This document shows, piece after piece, positions 49,132-61,259 of a stretch of 64,000 nt of DNA. The stretch comes from Russula earlei (lineage: Eukaryota > Basidiomycota > Agaricomycetes > Russulales > Russulaceae). Every line of letters starts with the position of its first letter. Positions within the stretch are counted from its first letter, which is position 1. The stretch lies in the NCBI GenBank assembly GCA_025769875.1, contig JAGFNK010000094.1, forward strand, positions 1-64,000. The letters run 5' to 3'. The translations under genes and the position numbers were made by a program. The notes beneath the pieces are model-generated. The model made no database searches. It was not told where the DNA came from and saw only the letters and a list, made by a program, of their open reading frames with translations.

Positions 49132-49939
49132 CTACTTATTAACCGGTACACACCCGTCCAGCGACGGTGAGGCCACGTACCCCGCAATGCACGACTGCAC
49201 CTCACAGTACCCAGATACACACGCCACACTGCGCGCATTGGCGATCCCATTGCAGTCATGGCTTTCGTATCACGACAGTGTGAGTAAGGTACGGCCGATT
49301 TGGTTCCCCAAGAGAAAGAAAACTAACGCACGTGATATCATCTGCCGCGCATCCACCGCAGCTATCCAAGTCCTCCCACAGGTCAACGCACTCGTAGGCG
49401 TCCCCATTGCCCACGCCGCGCACGGGGCACGCCCACAACGGCGCGGGACATTCGTCCTCGATCCACTTCAGACCCCCGTCGGTCTCGCTCCAAAGGACGT
49501 TTTGCCCCTGTTGAGCGCCCCTCGTCTCCCGGCCGCTCTCGTCCGCCGCCAGCGTGCCTCCCGGAATCGGGTCGCGACGCTGCAGCGGCGACGACAGCTT
49601 TGCTCGCGGACTATGGCGGCGCGGAAGTTGCTTATCGTCGCCTCCGCCACCCGGCGTGCCCGACGGATTTGCTCGCGGGACGTGGTTACGACGATGGACC
49701 TCACCGTCCCCGTCCCGGTCCCGGCTCCAGGGATGGGACGACGGCATAGCCCGTGAGACGTAGTCACGACGATGGACCTCTCCGTCCCGGGGATGGAAGG
49801 ATGGCACCCCTCGAGCAACGATACGCCGAAGTGTTTTTGTCGGGACCGCGGCGGCCACAAGTCCCTGCGGAGCATCGTCGCTGGAAGGGTTGGTGAAAAG
49901 GACGAGAGCGACGATGACAGAAACCAATTTGAAGCGCAT
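49132..49939 (-). CDS. Secreted cysteine-rich CPL1-like protein with Arg-rich repeats
   Basis: Exons 49939-49332 and 49261-49132 give 245 residues. An N-terminal signal peptide (MRFKLVSVIVALVLF) directs secretion. Residues about 35-130 hold imperfect repeats built around DGEVHRR, with repeated dibasic RR sites. The C-terminal 80 residues form a Cys-rich module (CPAPLWACPV ... CVDLWEDLDSCGGCA ... DCNGI ... VACVSGYCEVQSCIAGY ... DGCVPV). This pattern matches the CPL1-like domain of secreted basidiomycete proteins, known from a Cryptococcus capsule and virulence-associated factor. The intron (70 nt) is set by the Cys pattern and length. The biochemical function is unknown. Confidence 0.82.
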
Positions 49940-51628
49940 GGTGAAAGGGCTCTAGAGTCAAGGGGCAAGCAAGCTAGGGGTCCATCTTGAGGGGTAAATA
50001 TATACCGCAACCGCAGGTCGGCGCCGTGCTTGAGGGGTAAATATACGGTCCCGCGAACACGATTTGCGGCCGATCTACGAACGATGCCGGAGATTGCACC
50101 ACGGGTCCTTATAGAGAAGAAAATACCCATCCCCGCGAGAACCCTGAGGTCGCTATTGAGCAAAGCGTTGAAACTGGTTGAAACTGTCAAAGAAAGTTTC
50201 GTATAAACACAAAGGGCGAAGACAAGACGCCGTCTGGAGTGAGCAGGAGCTGCATAGGGGCCCCTTGGAAGGCGTGGTGCCAAGCCGGCCGACTTGTTGA
50301 TGATCGTCGTCATCCGAACTTCTAAATGACTACGAGTACCTCCTATAATTTATCCGGCCCCTGACACTATTGGCCCAATGGTGGTGTAGCAAGTTCAGGG
50401 ACGCGCGGGTGAGATCGTGATGCTGACTGGTCCAAGTGGAAAGAGGAGAGGAGAGAGGGAGGAGCCGAGAACGCGGACGCGATGATGGCTTCTTGAGGCA
50501 GTCCAAGGGAAGAACAGACAAGATGGATTCTTTTTATGTACAGGGCAGCACAAAGGAGAATATAAGATGAAAGGAAGAGGAGCATGAAAGGGAGTTGAGA
50601 ACGCGAATTGTTAGACAGCGGCATACCATATGACATGCATCAGTACAGTAAGTAAGAGTCCAAATGGGGGCGACATTGCGTGAAAGGCAATTATTGGCAC
50701 ACGTGATTCCGTAGCCACTTACATGGGTGCCCCCACCCCCAACTGTCGCTGGCTTGGGATCAGGACGACAAAGTGGGCACAGAGGTATTGTTATTTTCTC
50801 TAAACTGGTTACACAACCTGCTTGAACTGTGAAAACCGATTACCGAGGGTGTTTCACAGTCGTTCGCCGCCCCCAGTTTATCGACTTTACCACCCAACTT
50901 GGGGTGAGCGACCTCTCATGAGCACTCACTCTTCTGGGACACGACTTTACTGGCTCAGGCTCCGAGTCCCTCTATTCCACACGCGCTCGCATCGCTACCT
51001 TCCTGCGTGACTGGAGTAATATGTTTGACAACATACAGCGATCGTCTGCACCCCGCGCGACGGTCATGGTAGAGGATTGTGCGAACAGTGCGCTTTGGAG
51101 AAATGTGACTTCCCTTGGGTGACGGTGACCACGGTGGTGGCCGACAGCGATGAGGTGCACAGTTAGATGCGGTCAGTTATAGTCCCGCAGCTTGATTAAG
51201 AGGACAACAGGGCAATTGAACATGCGGGAGTCGCGGTCACATTCTCTTAGATCCCCCAAAAGCGATGTCCCTCACATTGCGCACACGCCAAATGCGCCTG
51301 TTGATCATACAGTGTCTGAGAGACAAAACGACTCGAAGAGTCTCAGATTGCAAACTCGGCGCTGTAATAGAATAACGCACATTTGCTTAGTGTCTCACAT
51401 ATACGAGTAGCCACCATAATATAAAACGGACACTGAGCCTGAATGTACGAGGAACTTGTTCGCCAAAATTCTGCCCGCGTGCCACTATCCACACCCTGAA
51501 CCACGGCTCACCATAATCTCACAAAGAAGGCATTCAGAAAAACGGAGAACTCTTGTTGTTTGACCACCGACAAAGAGGAGGGATGACGACTGCGACGACC
51601 CGACCTACTGAAGGCAAACTTGAGAGTA
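49940..51628. other. Intergenic region, no gene supported
   Basis: This 1.7-kb spacer lies upstream of the CPL1-like gene and downstream of the NTPase gene. An open minus frame at 50313-49468 overlaps the secreted gene in another frame and looks like its shadow. Nothing else is supported. Confidence 0.55.
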
Positions 51629-53259
51629 TCAAGATGAAATCTCATCTTCCGAAGTGGCCCGTCGTTTGGACGGCCGACCATTGACGCTGACCGGGATCCT
51701 GCTATGGACATTGGCATCGAAAAGCCGCGATGCAAGTGTTACCCCTTGGGGAACAGCTGCGAGATAGGAAATGAGCGCGCGCAAACGTTCTTCCTTATAC
51801 TGCTTGAATTTGAGCGCCACCACCTCCGCTATCCGGACAGACCTAAAGTCAATGTCCCATTCCACCTCAAGCCCAACCTCGTGACGAGATTTGATGACAA
51901 TGGCAGAATGAGAAGGGACCTCACTGTGCACGATTGTACGCAGCATCGCCTCGAGATCTTCAGGAAAGTAGTTGATTACGGCCATGTTGTGATTATAGAC
52001 GCGCCGAAAATCCACGAGTACTGCTCGGAAGATATCTCGGGCGATGTATCCGAAATACGTGATGGCATTGTTCAGGATATCATCGATCGCTTTCTCGAGC
52101 TCCGGCGGGTTTTCCCCATGGAGTGATCTGAGATGTGCGAAGTGAAAGGAAATCGGATCATCCGCATCGGTGAGACGGGCAGGTGGGGAGTTATCATGCC
52201 ACGAATTCAAGTATCGCTCCAAGCGAGTTTTGAAACGTTCGAACCCGCGATCCAGTTCTATTCTGAGAAACAAGAAAGTTGGCATTTCCGAGGAACAATA
52301 AATGTCGAAAGATATCGTACCCCTTCCTCAGTTCTTCAATAGACCAGATTGGGAAGGCGGTGTAAACTGGAAACCGATGCTTGAGCCAAGTTGAGAAATG
52401 TGCACGGTTCGGAGATGGGGTCTGGATGGGGAAACATAGTGAGGAATACACCACCGGTGGGATGGGAGTGGATGCGTTAGGAGTGTCGAAAAGCAGCCAT
52501 AAAAAGCCACCTTTAGAATTTTCGGGAAGGTGTTCATGCCGAGGGCAAGGGTCCGCAAGCGCATAGATGCTGCCAAGGTAAAAGAGGATTGGTCCATGCA
52601 AATCAACAATGAACAAGACATTTTGGTTGTCCTGCAAGAGGCGGAAGAGGAGGTACCAAAGGAAGTGCGTTTTACCTGGAGGAACTGCTTCTGCTTTGCA
52701 CAGCAACGACGGCAGAAATGAGTGCCTACCGATCCCGGATTGACCGGTAAAAATGATCCCGCCTTGGAGGGATTCGACCGCTTGATGCCAAACGACTTTT
52801 TCCGCCTCCCGGTAGCACTCGCGAACGAGCACAAGATCGTTGCGTATAGATGCAAGGTTGCCCAGATCGAGGGTTTCAGTCAGGGTCGTTGACTGCGCAT
52901 AGTCTGCGAAGTCCTTCCACCTATTGGAGGCTTCACGCCAATGGTCGCGGGCCTGTTCCGTCCAAGTCCAGTTGTCAGGATCTACGGAAGCAAACGGGTT
53001 GAAAGATGCCCGGGAGAATAGTGCAGAGAGTGGGCCTACCAGCATTGATCTTGGTAAGTTCTTCTCGGTTTGAGGCTTCCTTGATGAGACGAGGAGAATG
53101 ACGGGGGCGAGAGCACGCGAGGATGGAGGAGATGAGTGTTTGTGTTACATTTGCCCCTAAAGGGCAACGCATGCACATAGGAGTCTTCGGAATCAAGTAC
53201 GGAAGCACATGAAATCCATCTCGGTTTGATTCAAACATACATACCCAATCACTATGCAT
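51629..53259 (-). CDS. Crinkler/RHS-type P-loop NTPase protein (intact copy)
   Basis: Exons 53259-53040, 52981-52730, 52675-52321 and 52262-51629 give 486 residues with every junction in frame. The NTPase core has Walker A GQSGIGKT (about 152-159) directly before FLWYLLFRLLQ, a Walker B-like NVLFIVDLHG, a GGFLWLLFDTP segment, and the downstream WSIEELRKG motif. The C-terminal third (LTDADDPISFHFAHL onward) is helical and could be a nuclease-like effector part. Architecture and high copy number fit the Crinkler/RHS class of eukaryotic NTPase effectors, which is my assignment from general pattern. Whether it is secreted or intracellular is unclear; no strong signal peptide is present. A broken inverted paralogue lies at 62136-64000. 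Confidence 0.72.
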
Positions 53260-53793
53260 CTCTGGCTCCTACAAATGATCACTTTGAAGTAGCATAGAGG
53301 CCATCTCATCTGACAACGGTTCTCGCGCCTCTCCACTTATAAATCGAGCATTCCTCTGTCGAGGGCATCGCGACACTGGAGGCAAGGTGGGCGTACCCCA
53401 TACCCGCAGTGTACCTGGACCTGCGCGCAGCACGATAAGCTTGCCGCGTGTCCAGAGTTGGGGTCTGCGTCGTTGCTCTTATCTGGAGTGGGTGGGCGGC
53501 CGCGAGGTGGATGGCAGTCGTCACGCGTAACAATGAACGGGCGAGAGGCAAGTTGAAGGCAGGTGTGTAGTACACAGACCGTCTTCCTGAGGCACCCCCC
53601 TGAGTTCGCCTGAACTCACATGACTTTTGGGCGGCTCCCTGTCTCCTTTTCTATAATGACCGACTATTATTTACGTTTAGTTGAATGCAGGCGTGCGCGA
53701 TCCACGTGAGGGCTGCTTGTCAAACACAACAGATGAGTGAGAAGCGGCGATTAATTATATTCTATCCAAAGGCTGTATGAAAGGCGTCACGTC
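53260..53793. other. Intergenic region
   Basis: This 534-bp spacer lies between the NTPase start and the OXA1 3' end, both on the minus strand. Nothing recognised. Confidence 0.6.
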
Positions 53794-55077
53794 TCACCAC
53801 CTCTTACCCTTCATGGCCCGCTCCTGTGCGATCCGGTTTTGCTCACTGAACCACTGTCTAATATGGTCTACAGACTCTCTGAGCGTTACCGGCTCCACAT
53901 CCGTAGACTTCGGCAAGACTGGGATGCGCAACATCCGGCGAACAGCATCTTGTCGCAGTACGAGGGTTTGCACGAACATCGCGGCGATGCCCGTGAAGAC
54001 GTACAGGTTGAGACCCTGGAAGGAAGTTCGCCGTGATTATGACAAGGCAGGGATTGCAATACGAAGCACACAGGCACATACAGATGGGAAATGACCCATG
54101 AGCGGGATGGAGATGACCGAGACTATGCGGAAGGCGTTGATCATGTTGGCCGCAGTCGCGCGGTCAGCCGTGGCTACCATGTCCCCTGCGCCGGCCTACG
54201 GTTGAACAAACGGCGTCAGAAGGCAGATCCTTCCGCAAGCAGGAGGAGCACGTACGGAGAGCTGCAGGTTCATGAGCACCGCGGAGGCAATCGGCAAGAC
54301 ATAGTACGGATCCGGGACGATAAGATCGGGAAGGAACGAGACGCCGCTCCAATGAAGCTGTTCGACAGGGAGAGCGCAGAGACGCTTGATGCCGAAGAAC
54401 ATCCCGAGCGTCACGGGCAGCTGCACGAACGGCATCATCATCATGGGTATCATGCTCACGCCCGACTCTTCATACACGCGGCGCTGCTTGAGCGCGACGC
54501 GCTGCACCGCAAGCTTGTCCCCGGACTGGTACGCCCGGTTAAGCTCCTCCTTAAGCTCAAGCAGGCGCGGCTGGTACGGTGCAAGCGCGGAAGAGTTGCG
54601 GAGCTGCTTGATGGAGAAGGGGAGCAAAATCAGGCGGGAGAGGAGCGTGCCCGCGACGATGGTGTGGAACCACGGTAGGCCCGCCGAGACGTTGAGGAGC
54701 TCGAGCATCCACGTGGACAGACCGGCCGGGGACCAACCGGCGAGCCCCAGCGCTGCGAGGTCGCCGTATTGGAGGGAGGTGAACGTCGCGAGCGTTTCGA
54801 GGGCGGCATCCGACGGGGGCAGGGGAGAGGCTTGCGCAACTGCGTCGGCCGGGACGGGTTCTGCGGACAGCGCGGCGGGCGGGACTGGGGAGCCGGTTGC
54901 GACCTGTGGTGGTGCTGGTGCGGGCTCGGGGATGGGGACGGCGCTTTCCCGTGGCACAGTCGTGGGGGTCGTTGCCTCTGGCTTTTTCGAGAAGAGCCAT
55001 ATGCTCCGCGTTGCGAGAGGTGCTTGCACCCGCGATGAGCACGGTAGGAGGTCGACGCGCTGTGATATGCTCAGCAT
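53794..55077 (-). CDS. OXA1: Mitochondrial inner-membrane insertase OXA1
   Basis: This YidC/Oxa1/Alb3-family insertase places mitochondrially made and imported proteins into the inner membrane. Exons 55077-54256, 54195-54082 and 54015-53794 give 385 residues. The N-terminus (about 60 residues) is Ser/Arg/Pro-rich and serves as a presequence. The core contains LPWFHTIVAGTLLSRLILLPFSIKQLRNS, the charged loop with RVYEESGVSMIP, FVQLPVTLGMFFGIKRL, then LPIASAVLMNLQLS and MINAFRIVSVISIPLMGHFPSGLNLYVFTG, together five membrane segments. The basic C-terminal tail (IRQWFSEQNRIAQERAMKGKRW) is shorter than the yeast ribosome-binding tail. Confidence 0.94.
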
Positions 55078-55436
55078 CGTGGATGCGTGGTCAGCGAGAT
55101 AAAGAAAATGGCTACCTGTGATCGCAGCTGTGTCAAAGGTGTGATATAACGCCTCGTGGACCTACGGTGAGAGTTACCGGCTGAGAAATTGGTTCGAGAG
55201 GATGGTGACACACCTTGTCCCGACGGAGCGAAGTCTCGACAACATGACAGGTGACCTATAAGGTCTTTTGTGCGTCACGGATGTGTAGGAGCTCTAACTC
55301 CAGCTGGCGGTTGACGCGTCGGACTAGGCGGGCGAGAGGTATGATTTTGATTTTGATTTGGAAGGATACACGGGCTGACACACACATGACGACCCGTCAA
55401 ACACCCCCAGTCTGGTGTTCATGACCCAACCCAGAA

Positions 55437-55986
55437 ATGACAGCGCAGCACAGGTATCGGTAAGCTTGAAATATTCCGTCTATTTCTCGAGCTTTGCACA
55501 CCTCTGCAGTGGTCACCGACGACGCTCCTTTATCTGTGCAGATGTTGGCCAGCTCGTCGAGCTGCGAGCTCACCAACGCACTTACGACGGGGCGTACATG
55601 CGAACCGCGCTTGGAATGCTGGGCTATTCCCTGACCGTGCTGAGACTCTTTGACCGCCATTTCTATCGCAGTATGCCCCATATCATCCCTCGTCTTTCCT
55701 TCATAGTTTCAATCCTTCATGCATCGCAGTCGGCCTAGTTTTCGCCATCCTCGCGTTCCTCTTGTGTGCCTGCGCATTCTTCCGCGCGCGCCATACGAGG
55801 CACAACTATGTGGACGGGGACAACGCTGATGATCCAAGCAACATGTCAGCGATACCAACCGTTGGGCAGGAGCATATGCAATCATTTGGAAGGCCATTCA
55901 TAACTGCGGGACGCATTGTAGCTCTCGTTGCTTGCGTCGTCGCCGCGACGGAGATCGCCCTTTTCATCCTTATCTTCCTGATATGA
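55437..55986 (+). CDS. DUF202 small membrane protein
   Basis: Exons 55437-55459, 55510-55670 and 55730-55986 give 146 residues. The DUF202 signature is RTYDGAYMRTALGMLGYSLTVLRLFDRHFYR. Membrane segments lie at about 68-86 (GLVFAILAFLLCACAFF) and 122-145 (IVALVACVVAATEIALFILIFL), with a third, partly polar one in the signature itself. DUF202 is the C-terminal membrane module of VTC polyphosphate polymerase subunits and of stand-alone YidH-like proteins. This copy is stand-alone with no SPX or VTC core. Exon 1 has only 23 nt and is placed by frame; the MTAQHRYR start is plausible but unconfirmed. It is divergent from OXA1 with a 359-bp spacer. Confidence 0.85.
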
Positions 55987-56779
55987 GCCTGCAATCGCGT
56001 CGCGATGTTGTACAGGCAGGAAGCGTTCGGACCAAAGTGCATGTCGTTTATTTACTACATATCGGAGCTGTAATGAATGACGCTCGAAACGCGCATTCAT
56101 TCCTGACCTCCTTCGGTCGCAATCTATGTCAAGAGCTATTACATAGAAAGGTCATGCATTGTGTATCTTTCGTCGTACCCGTGTTGTCACGCTCATACGC
56201 TGTGCACCCAGCGATGCTTCTGCCAGCGCTGCCGCAGAAGGGACAAGTCATCTCAAAGATTGGTATTACCCTGTTTCTTCGAGGTCGAAATCATTACTAT
56301 GGTATTGAAACAATACAAGAGGTTCGATGATAACAACTTATGCATACAGTTCGTGGGTATGGGACAAGTGAACCCTATTCGTCGTGTGGCGCATTGTCAG
56401 TACAAGATACTCATTGTAGGTGTGCAGAAAGGCCTCGCGCACGGCGTCTGCACGTTGTGCCCATACGTCTCCCTTTCAGTAATTGTCAGGCTGAGTTGGC
56501 GGCTGCACGTCCAACAGGAACAAAACCACAAACACATTATATAGCGTGAAGTTTCTAATGTATATCAAGAAATACAACTCTCCCTTCCACTGTGAACCTA
56601 AAACAAATAATCCAAGCAAAGATCAGCATAATAAATACTCAACATCGTCCAATTCGGTTTTTGCCATACTCAAGATGCGCCTTAGGAGAAACGAAGGACG
56701 GTAAGGTGAGTCCCAAATTCCAAGGGCAATGTCAATATCGCAGCCACGGCCCAGTGCTCCTTCGAGTGTAAAAAAAAGT
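55987..56779. other. Convergent intergenic region
   Basis: This 793-bp spacer lies between the 3' ends of the DUF202 gene (plus) and the DUF2235 gene (minus). No supported feature. Confidence 0.6.
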
Positions 56780-58596
56780 TCAGGACCCGTAATGTTCTGT
56801 ACCTTTTTTATAACTTGCCCTCGGTTTGTACTTGAGCTTTAGATCATCCCGGCGTATCTTGACGCTCGTATGGAACAAAGGGCTCGGCGGAACCCACCGT
56901 CCGCGACCAAAATTAGGGCTATCAACAATGATTAACAAAAGCCCAGCGTCCTCAGTTTTCTGGCAGTAACTCACAAAAAGGAGGTGGCCAGATTGCCTTG
57001 CTGGTTCTGGTAGGTGAACGAGAGAGGGAGGAACTCAAGGATCCACCATAAAGGTATTCTCTTCAGCTCATCGTGGATAGGCCGCACGGCATCCTGGGCA
57101 TCTTGCTGATTTATCTTGCGGTTGGGACCGTCCTCAGTTGCGGCCGCGCCTTCACCGCAGCGTAGAGATTTGTACACGTGTGATCCAATAGAGGAGGGAA
57201 TGTGCCATCGGTCGAACGCGTCCCAGTGGAACAGGATCCCGCAGTCTGCATTCACGGCCTGTTCGACCATCCAGCGAAGCGGAATGTTGGCGAGAGAATG
57301 GCCATCTTTGTCCAGTGCGCTACCTCCGCCGACATCTGAGTGTCGTCAACCCAAGGCGCCAGAAAGGCCAGACGGCGGAACGCACCGGAATGACACCCAG
57401 CGAACCATACCTCTTTCACATCCGTCTGGAATAGCTCATCCGTCAGAGCCCGAGCAGGAACAGCCCCCGGTCCGGATTGCGTCTGGTCTTCGGCACTGCA
57501 AGACTTTTTTGACGATACTTGATGGTAATACAAGTTTGGGCGGAACTTGGTACGGTGCTGAAAGAAAAAGTGGCATTAGGAGCGAAGCAAGATTGATGGT
57601 GATGCTATCACCATACCTCATCAAGAGATAGAGCTTGTCTAAATACCCTAATTGTACGGTTCGTATCCACGTAAGGCAGCGTTCGGCCCTTCACAATCCC
57701 CACGCTCGCAACCGTGTCCCTGCCGTGGATCAATTTAGCTTCAGTCTCCACCGTGGAGGAGTTCGCCCCCAGCAGATCGAGATCGTAGCTACCCACCAAA
57801 CACCAACAAAGTCAATGGGTACCTCACGACAGAACGTCACTTTGAAGCCTTGAGTAAGGGCACGGTCACTTTTACTCCTAGACTTAAAGAGCTTGTACGC
57901 GAAGGGGACTTGCTCCACGTTGTCTCTGGAGAGCAGGCCAACCTGGACGGCCAACCAAATTCACATGACGACTAGACATATACAATACAACAAACCATAC
58001 TTTGTGCAACATCCCTGCGAGCGCACGGGCAGTGTATGCGCCGCGAGAGAAGCCTAGCAAAAAATTCGCAGAGGATGAGTTGCCATCCGTCGGGAGCACT
58101 CGCACGCGGACGAACCGAATAAGCAAACTTTATCGCCGACGTTGTAGTTTTGCATGAGGAACTTGTAACCATCAATCACATGTTCATAGAGGTACCAGGC
58201 GATAGCTTCGTCCAACATCCGCGCAGCCCATTGAAAAATCGGTTGAACGACGCCCGGCGCGAAGTATGTTCCTATGCCCGCCTACCGAGTGTAAGAGCAT
58301 CGGAAACAGAAAAACGGAGCACTCACTTGGTAGTAGCACACCTGTTCCTCGGCCTTATCTTTCCTCAAGAGAGAGTAGAACTTGATCACATTTGTATTCT
58401 GCCAGCGTGAGGCATTATACCGGAACAATTATTATAACGTGTTGTCGAGGGAGAGGGATGGGAAAAGAAAGCTACGCACTTTGGTACTGTATTGATCTGT
58501 AGTGCCGTCGAAGCATAATACAAGAGTGCGGGGCTTCCGTTTCACATTCTCGAGAGGGACGAGAGCAGGTTTGGAGGACGAAATGTATGTGGCCAT
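56780..58596 (-). CDS. DUF2235 alpha/beta hydrolase
   Basis: Nine exons (58596-58480, 58398-58327, 58281-58116, 58053-58001, 57942-57797, 57719-57617, 57557-57386, 57335-56975, 56918-56780) give 442 residues, all in frame. The DUF2235 (Tle1-like phospholipase) signature is present. It has LVLCFDGT near residue 30, the nucleophile elbow GFSRGAYTAR with Ser near 121, FVGVWDTV near 185, and HSDVGGG near 275-281, which supplies acidic and His residues. Fungal members are abundant, and their substrates are mostly unknown. The start at 58596 is favoured over upstream ATGs because a TATA-like TTTATATGG lies about 40 bp upstream. Confidence 0.92.
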
Positions 58597-58629
58597 GGAA
58601 AGGAAGATAACGCGAGCAGAGGATAGTCC

Positions 58630-58640
58630 TCGCCATATAA
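58630..58640 (-). promoter_or_regulatory. TATA-like element of the DUF2235 gene
   Basis: The minus strand reads CATTTATATGG about 35-45 bp before the chosen ATG (58596). This argues against the longer open frame starting at 58674 or 58687. Confidence 0.5.
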
Positions 58641-59297
58641 ATGGAGGACGGTGTTGCGATGGGGTGCAATACAAAGGTTGAATTCACAGGCTGCCTAGCA
58701 TCAAGAGCGCACGCGCTGATTTAGACCCTGCCTTCTGGGGTTATGGAGCAGACGGCCAAATTCCAAATTTAAAGATAACCATGTGGACTAGTGCCCACGT
58801 TTATCAACAGCATGGCGGTCCGATAGTGCAGGCATAAGAGAAACCGACAACTTGAGTTCACGGTGCCAGTGATGCTTGGCCTCTGTCGCTGTCGCGGAAC
58901 GTCCAATCGCCGTGTCCGGGATAGCACGCTCTGGGCTGGAGCCGTTAAGAACCCAGGAGAACTTCGTTCAGTCAACGTGCATGTGGACATGTACATGTGA
59001 TCAGCTGAGCAAAGACGCGAACGCGAACGAACTGTTCCCCTCCGCGGAGCAAAAGTGACCTGTCGCGTATGAGTCAGTTTGCACCTGTCTCTATCGTAAC
59101 AGAGAAGAGCCCATATTCTGAGGTCGAGCTTTGCAACATGGTCATTATCCGAGGTGGTGGTAGTGGCAGTTGACGAATGGCATGATCGATGCGGGTTGAT
59201 GCTTCTTCCCACGCAAGCCTCTCTTAGTAAGGAACGTGTGCGCTGCTCAACCAGCACCAGCCCCATCTGTCCTCTTCCTAGGATCTTCCTTACGATC
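58641..59297. other. Divergent intergenic region
   Basis: This spacer of about 660 bp lies between the DUF2235 gene (minus) and the gene at 59298 (plus). A minus open frame covering 59299-58769 shows no protein-like features. Confidence 0.55.
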
Positions 59298-61114
59298 ATG
59301 GCAAGCGCGAACTCGTCATCAGCGCGTCTCGGTCATTCCACAAGCGATCTGTCAGGTTCCAAGCGCCACGGGCCATCCGGGCTCACTTCCCCCCGCATGG
59401 ATGGCAGCAAGGATACCCTTCCAAGTGCGACAGTTCAAGCCCTGGAGCAGTTCGTAAAGTTTGGACGGAAGGGTAAACAGAAAGAAAAAAAGGGAAAAGA
59501 AGCTGAATTCCCCCCTCCTTCTTGGTTTGACACCGCACCCAGTGCGACTACCCCTTCGCCAGTCGCAACAGACCCCACATCCACTGGCAACACCCCACCA
59601 CGTACTGGTTCTACCACCGGATCAGAACCTCGTAGACCGACTCCTGAATTCCCGCGTAGCACGGCGCGTCGCCCTACCGCCGAGACTAATTCTACCGGAA
59701 TTGTTTTCGAGCCCCCTGGAACCGCGTTATCACCCGCGCTTGCGCGCCGCGGATCTTTCCCAGGCCCGGGAGGGCTCGACGACAATGACGCCGCCGCTCC
59801 CGAGCCACTCACCCTTGCGCGGCGTATTCAAACACTATTGGGCTCTCGGGTGGCGCCTCAAGTCCCCACTCCCTCTGCGACAGATGCGACAACTTCATTC
59901 GGTGCTGCGCAGTCGGAAACAGCCGTTCCTGCCACCCCAAGCGGGCCTACACCTCTAGGTCCTGTACCGATCACTGACTCGCGTTTCCTTGCATTGCTGA
60001 ATAACACGAATGCCATGAGCGGGTCTCTCGAGAAGGGAAGGCAATCTGTGTTTACGATCCTCGATCGCCTGCGTCGTCCTTCAAGGATGGAAGAAGCTCC
60101 TGCCGGTTCAGCGCCCTCTTCCATGGAGGAGCAGGATGAAGACGAGGGAGATGGCAGTGTCATGCTATATGGCCCAATTGTTCCCAGCGATGACTCAGAG
60201 GTTGAGCTCGCAGCATCGGACATCATGTCCGTATTTGACGACGGAGAGTCACTCGAGTTTGAGCAGCCTGCGCGTCCACTCTCATTTTTTGGAGCTGGAG
60301 AGCACCTCACACCACGCTCGCCTCCTCTTGTACTTTCTCCGGGGATTTCGGAGGAACCTGTTCAACAAGACGTGTCAGCCGATGCCCGACAATCTGATGC
60401 AGATGCACAAAAAGAGCGTGGCGCCGTCGGGTGGTTCAATACGTGGAAGGGGAAAATGATCGAGGGTGGGAAACTCGTTTCGGACAAGGTCACGGAGGGC
60501 ACCAAATCATGGAGGGACAAGATGACTGAAGGTCGGAAAGTGGTGAAAACGGAGACACGCTGGGTACCGAGCCCGGACAAGATTTCGCTCCAAGCGACGT
60601 GGTGGGGCTACCGTCTGTATGTCTACGTGGTATTCATGGGCATGTCCAGGCTGACCTCGTAATCGTGTCAGCTATCTTCCTCCGCCTGTCTTGGACGTAT
60701 TGAACAACAAGAGCCTGGAAGCAGCGAAACGTGCTGCCATCTTGACCACTGCTTTACAGTGGTTGCTTGGTCGTGTCCCTCTCACCATCGTCCCTCCTCA
60801 ATTCCGCGCTGGACTCTTGATTGCACAGCGGCTCGTCCCTTATCTTGGCTACATAGGGGGGTTCGTGGCATGGAGCTGGGGCGCGATGAAATCTTTTGAT
60901 AAAGGTACGCGAGATCACGAGTTGGCTCGGATAACGACTCAGATCCTGCGTAGGTCACGGGATTGTTTTGACTGCGACCTGGCTTTTACCTGTCGCTCTC
61001 ATTCCGGGGACATGGGATGTGGGTGATGGTGGGGGCTCTGCCTCTTCCGGCGCTAACACGGTAGCCAGCCCCCAACCTGAGGCTTCGACGTCGGATTCAA
61101 ATCGGCACCCTTAG
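59298..61114 (+). CDS. Unknown protein with amphipathic repeats and hydrophobic C-terminus
   Basis: Exons 59298-60616, 60672-60904 and 60954-61114 give 570 residues. The first 370 residues are Ser/Pro/Thr-rich and disordered, with a Lys-rich patch (FGRKGKQKEKKGKE, about 54-68). Residues about 376-420 hold tandem amphipathic units of about 11 residues (KMIEGGKLVSD, KVTEGTKSWRD, KMTEGRKVV), similar in periodicity to lipid-binding 11-mer helices of perilipins. Two or three hydrophobic stretches follow (ILTTALQWLLG, RLVPYLGYIGGFVAWSWG, GIVLTATWLLPVALIPG). The likely role is a membrane- or lipid-surface-associated protein; this is inference. The family is not recognised. The gene ends 145 bp from the convergent FHIT gene. 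Confidence 0.75.
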
Positions 61115-61259
61115 GGTAGTTTCATACTTGATGTTTCATGACTCCGTTTGTACTGCACGTTTGTGATCAAGAACAGGGCTACTGTATTCCACTACTTTGT
61201 TTCCTATCATCGCGCCCTCCTTATGTACTACCCTTGTATACAATGGCTAAACCGTACGC

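Noticed and set aside
49468..50313. 281-codon minus frame upstream of the CPL1-like gene
   Set aside because: It overlaps the signal-peptide and repeat region in another frame and lacks protein-like features.
58597..58687. Upstream ATGs for the DUF2235 gene
   Set aside because: A TATA-like element lies within that extension, and the added residues do not resemble the family N-terminus.
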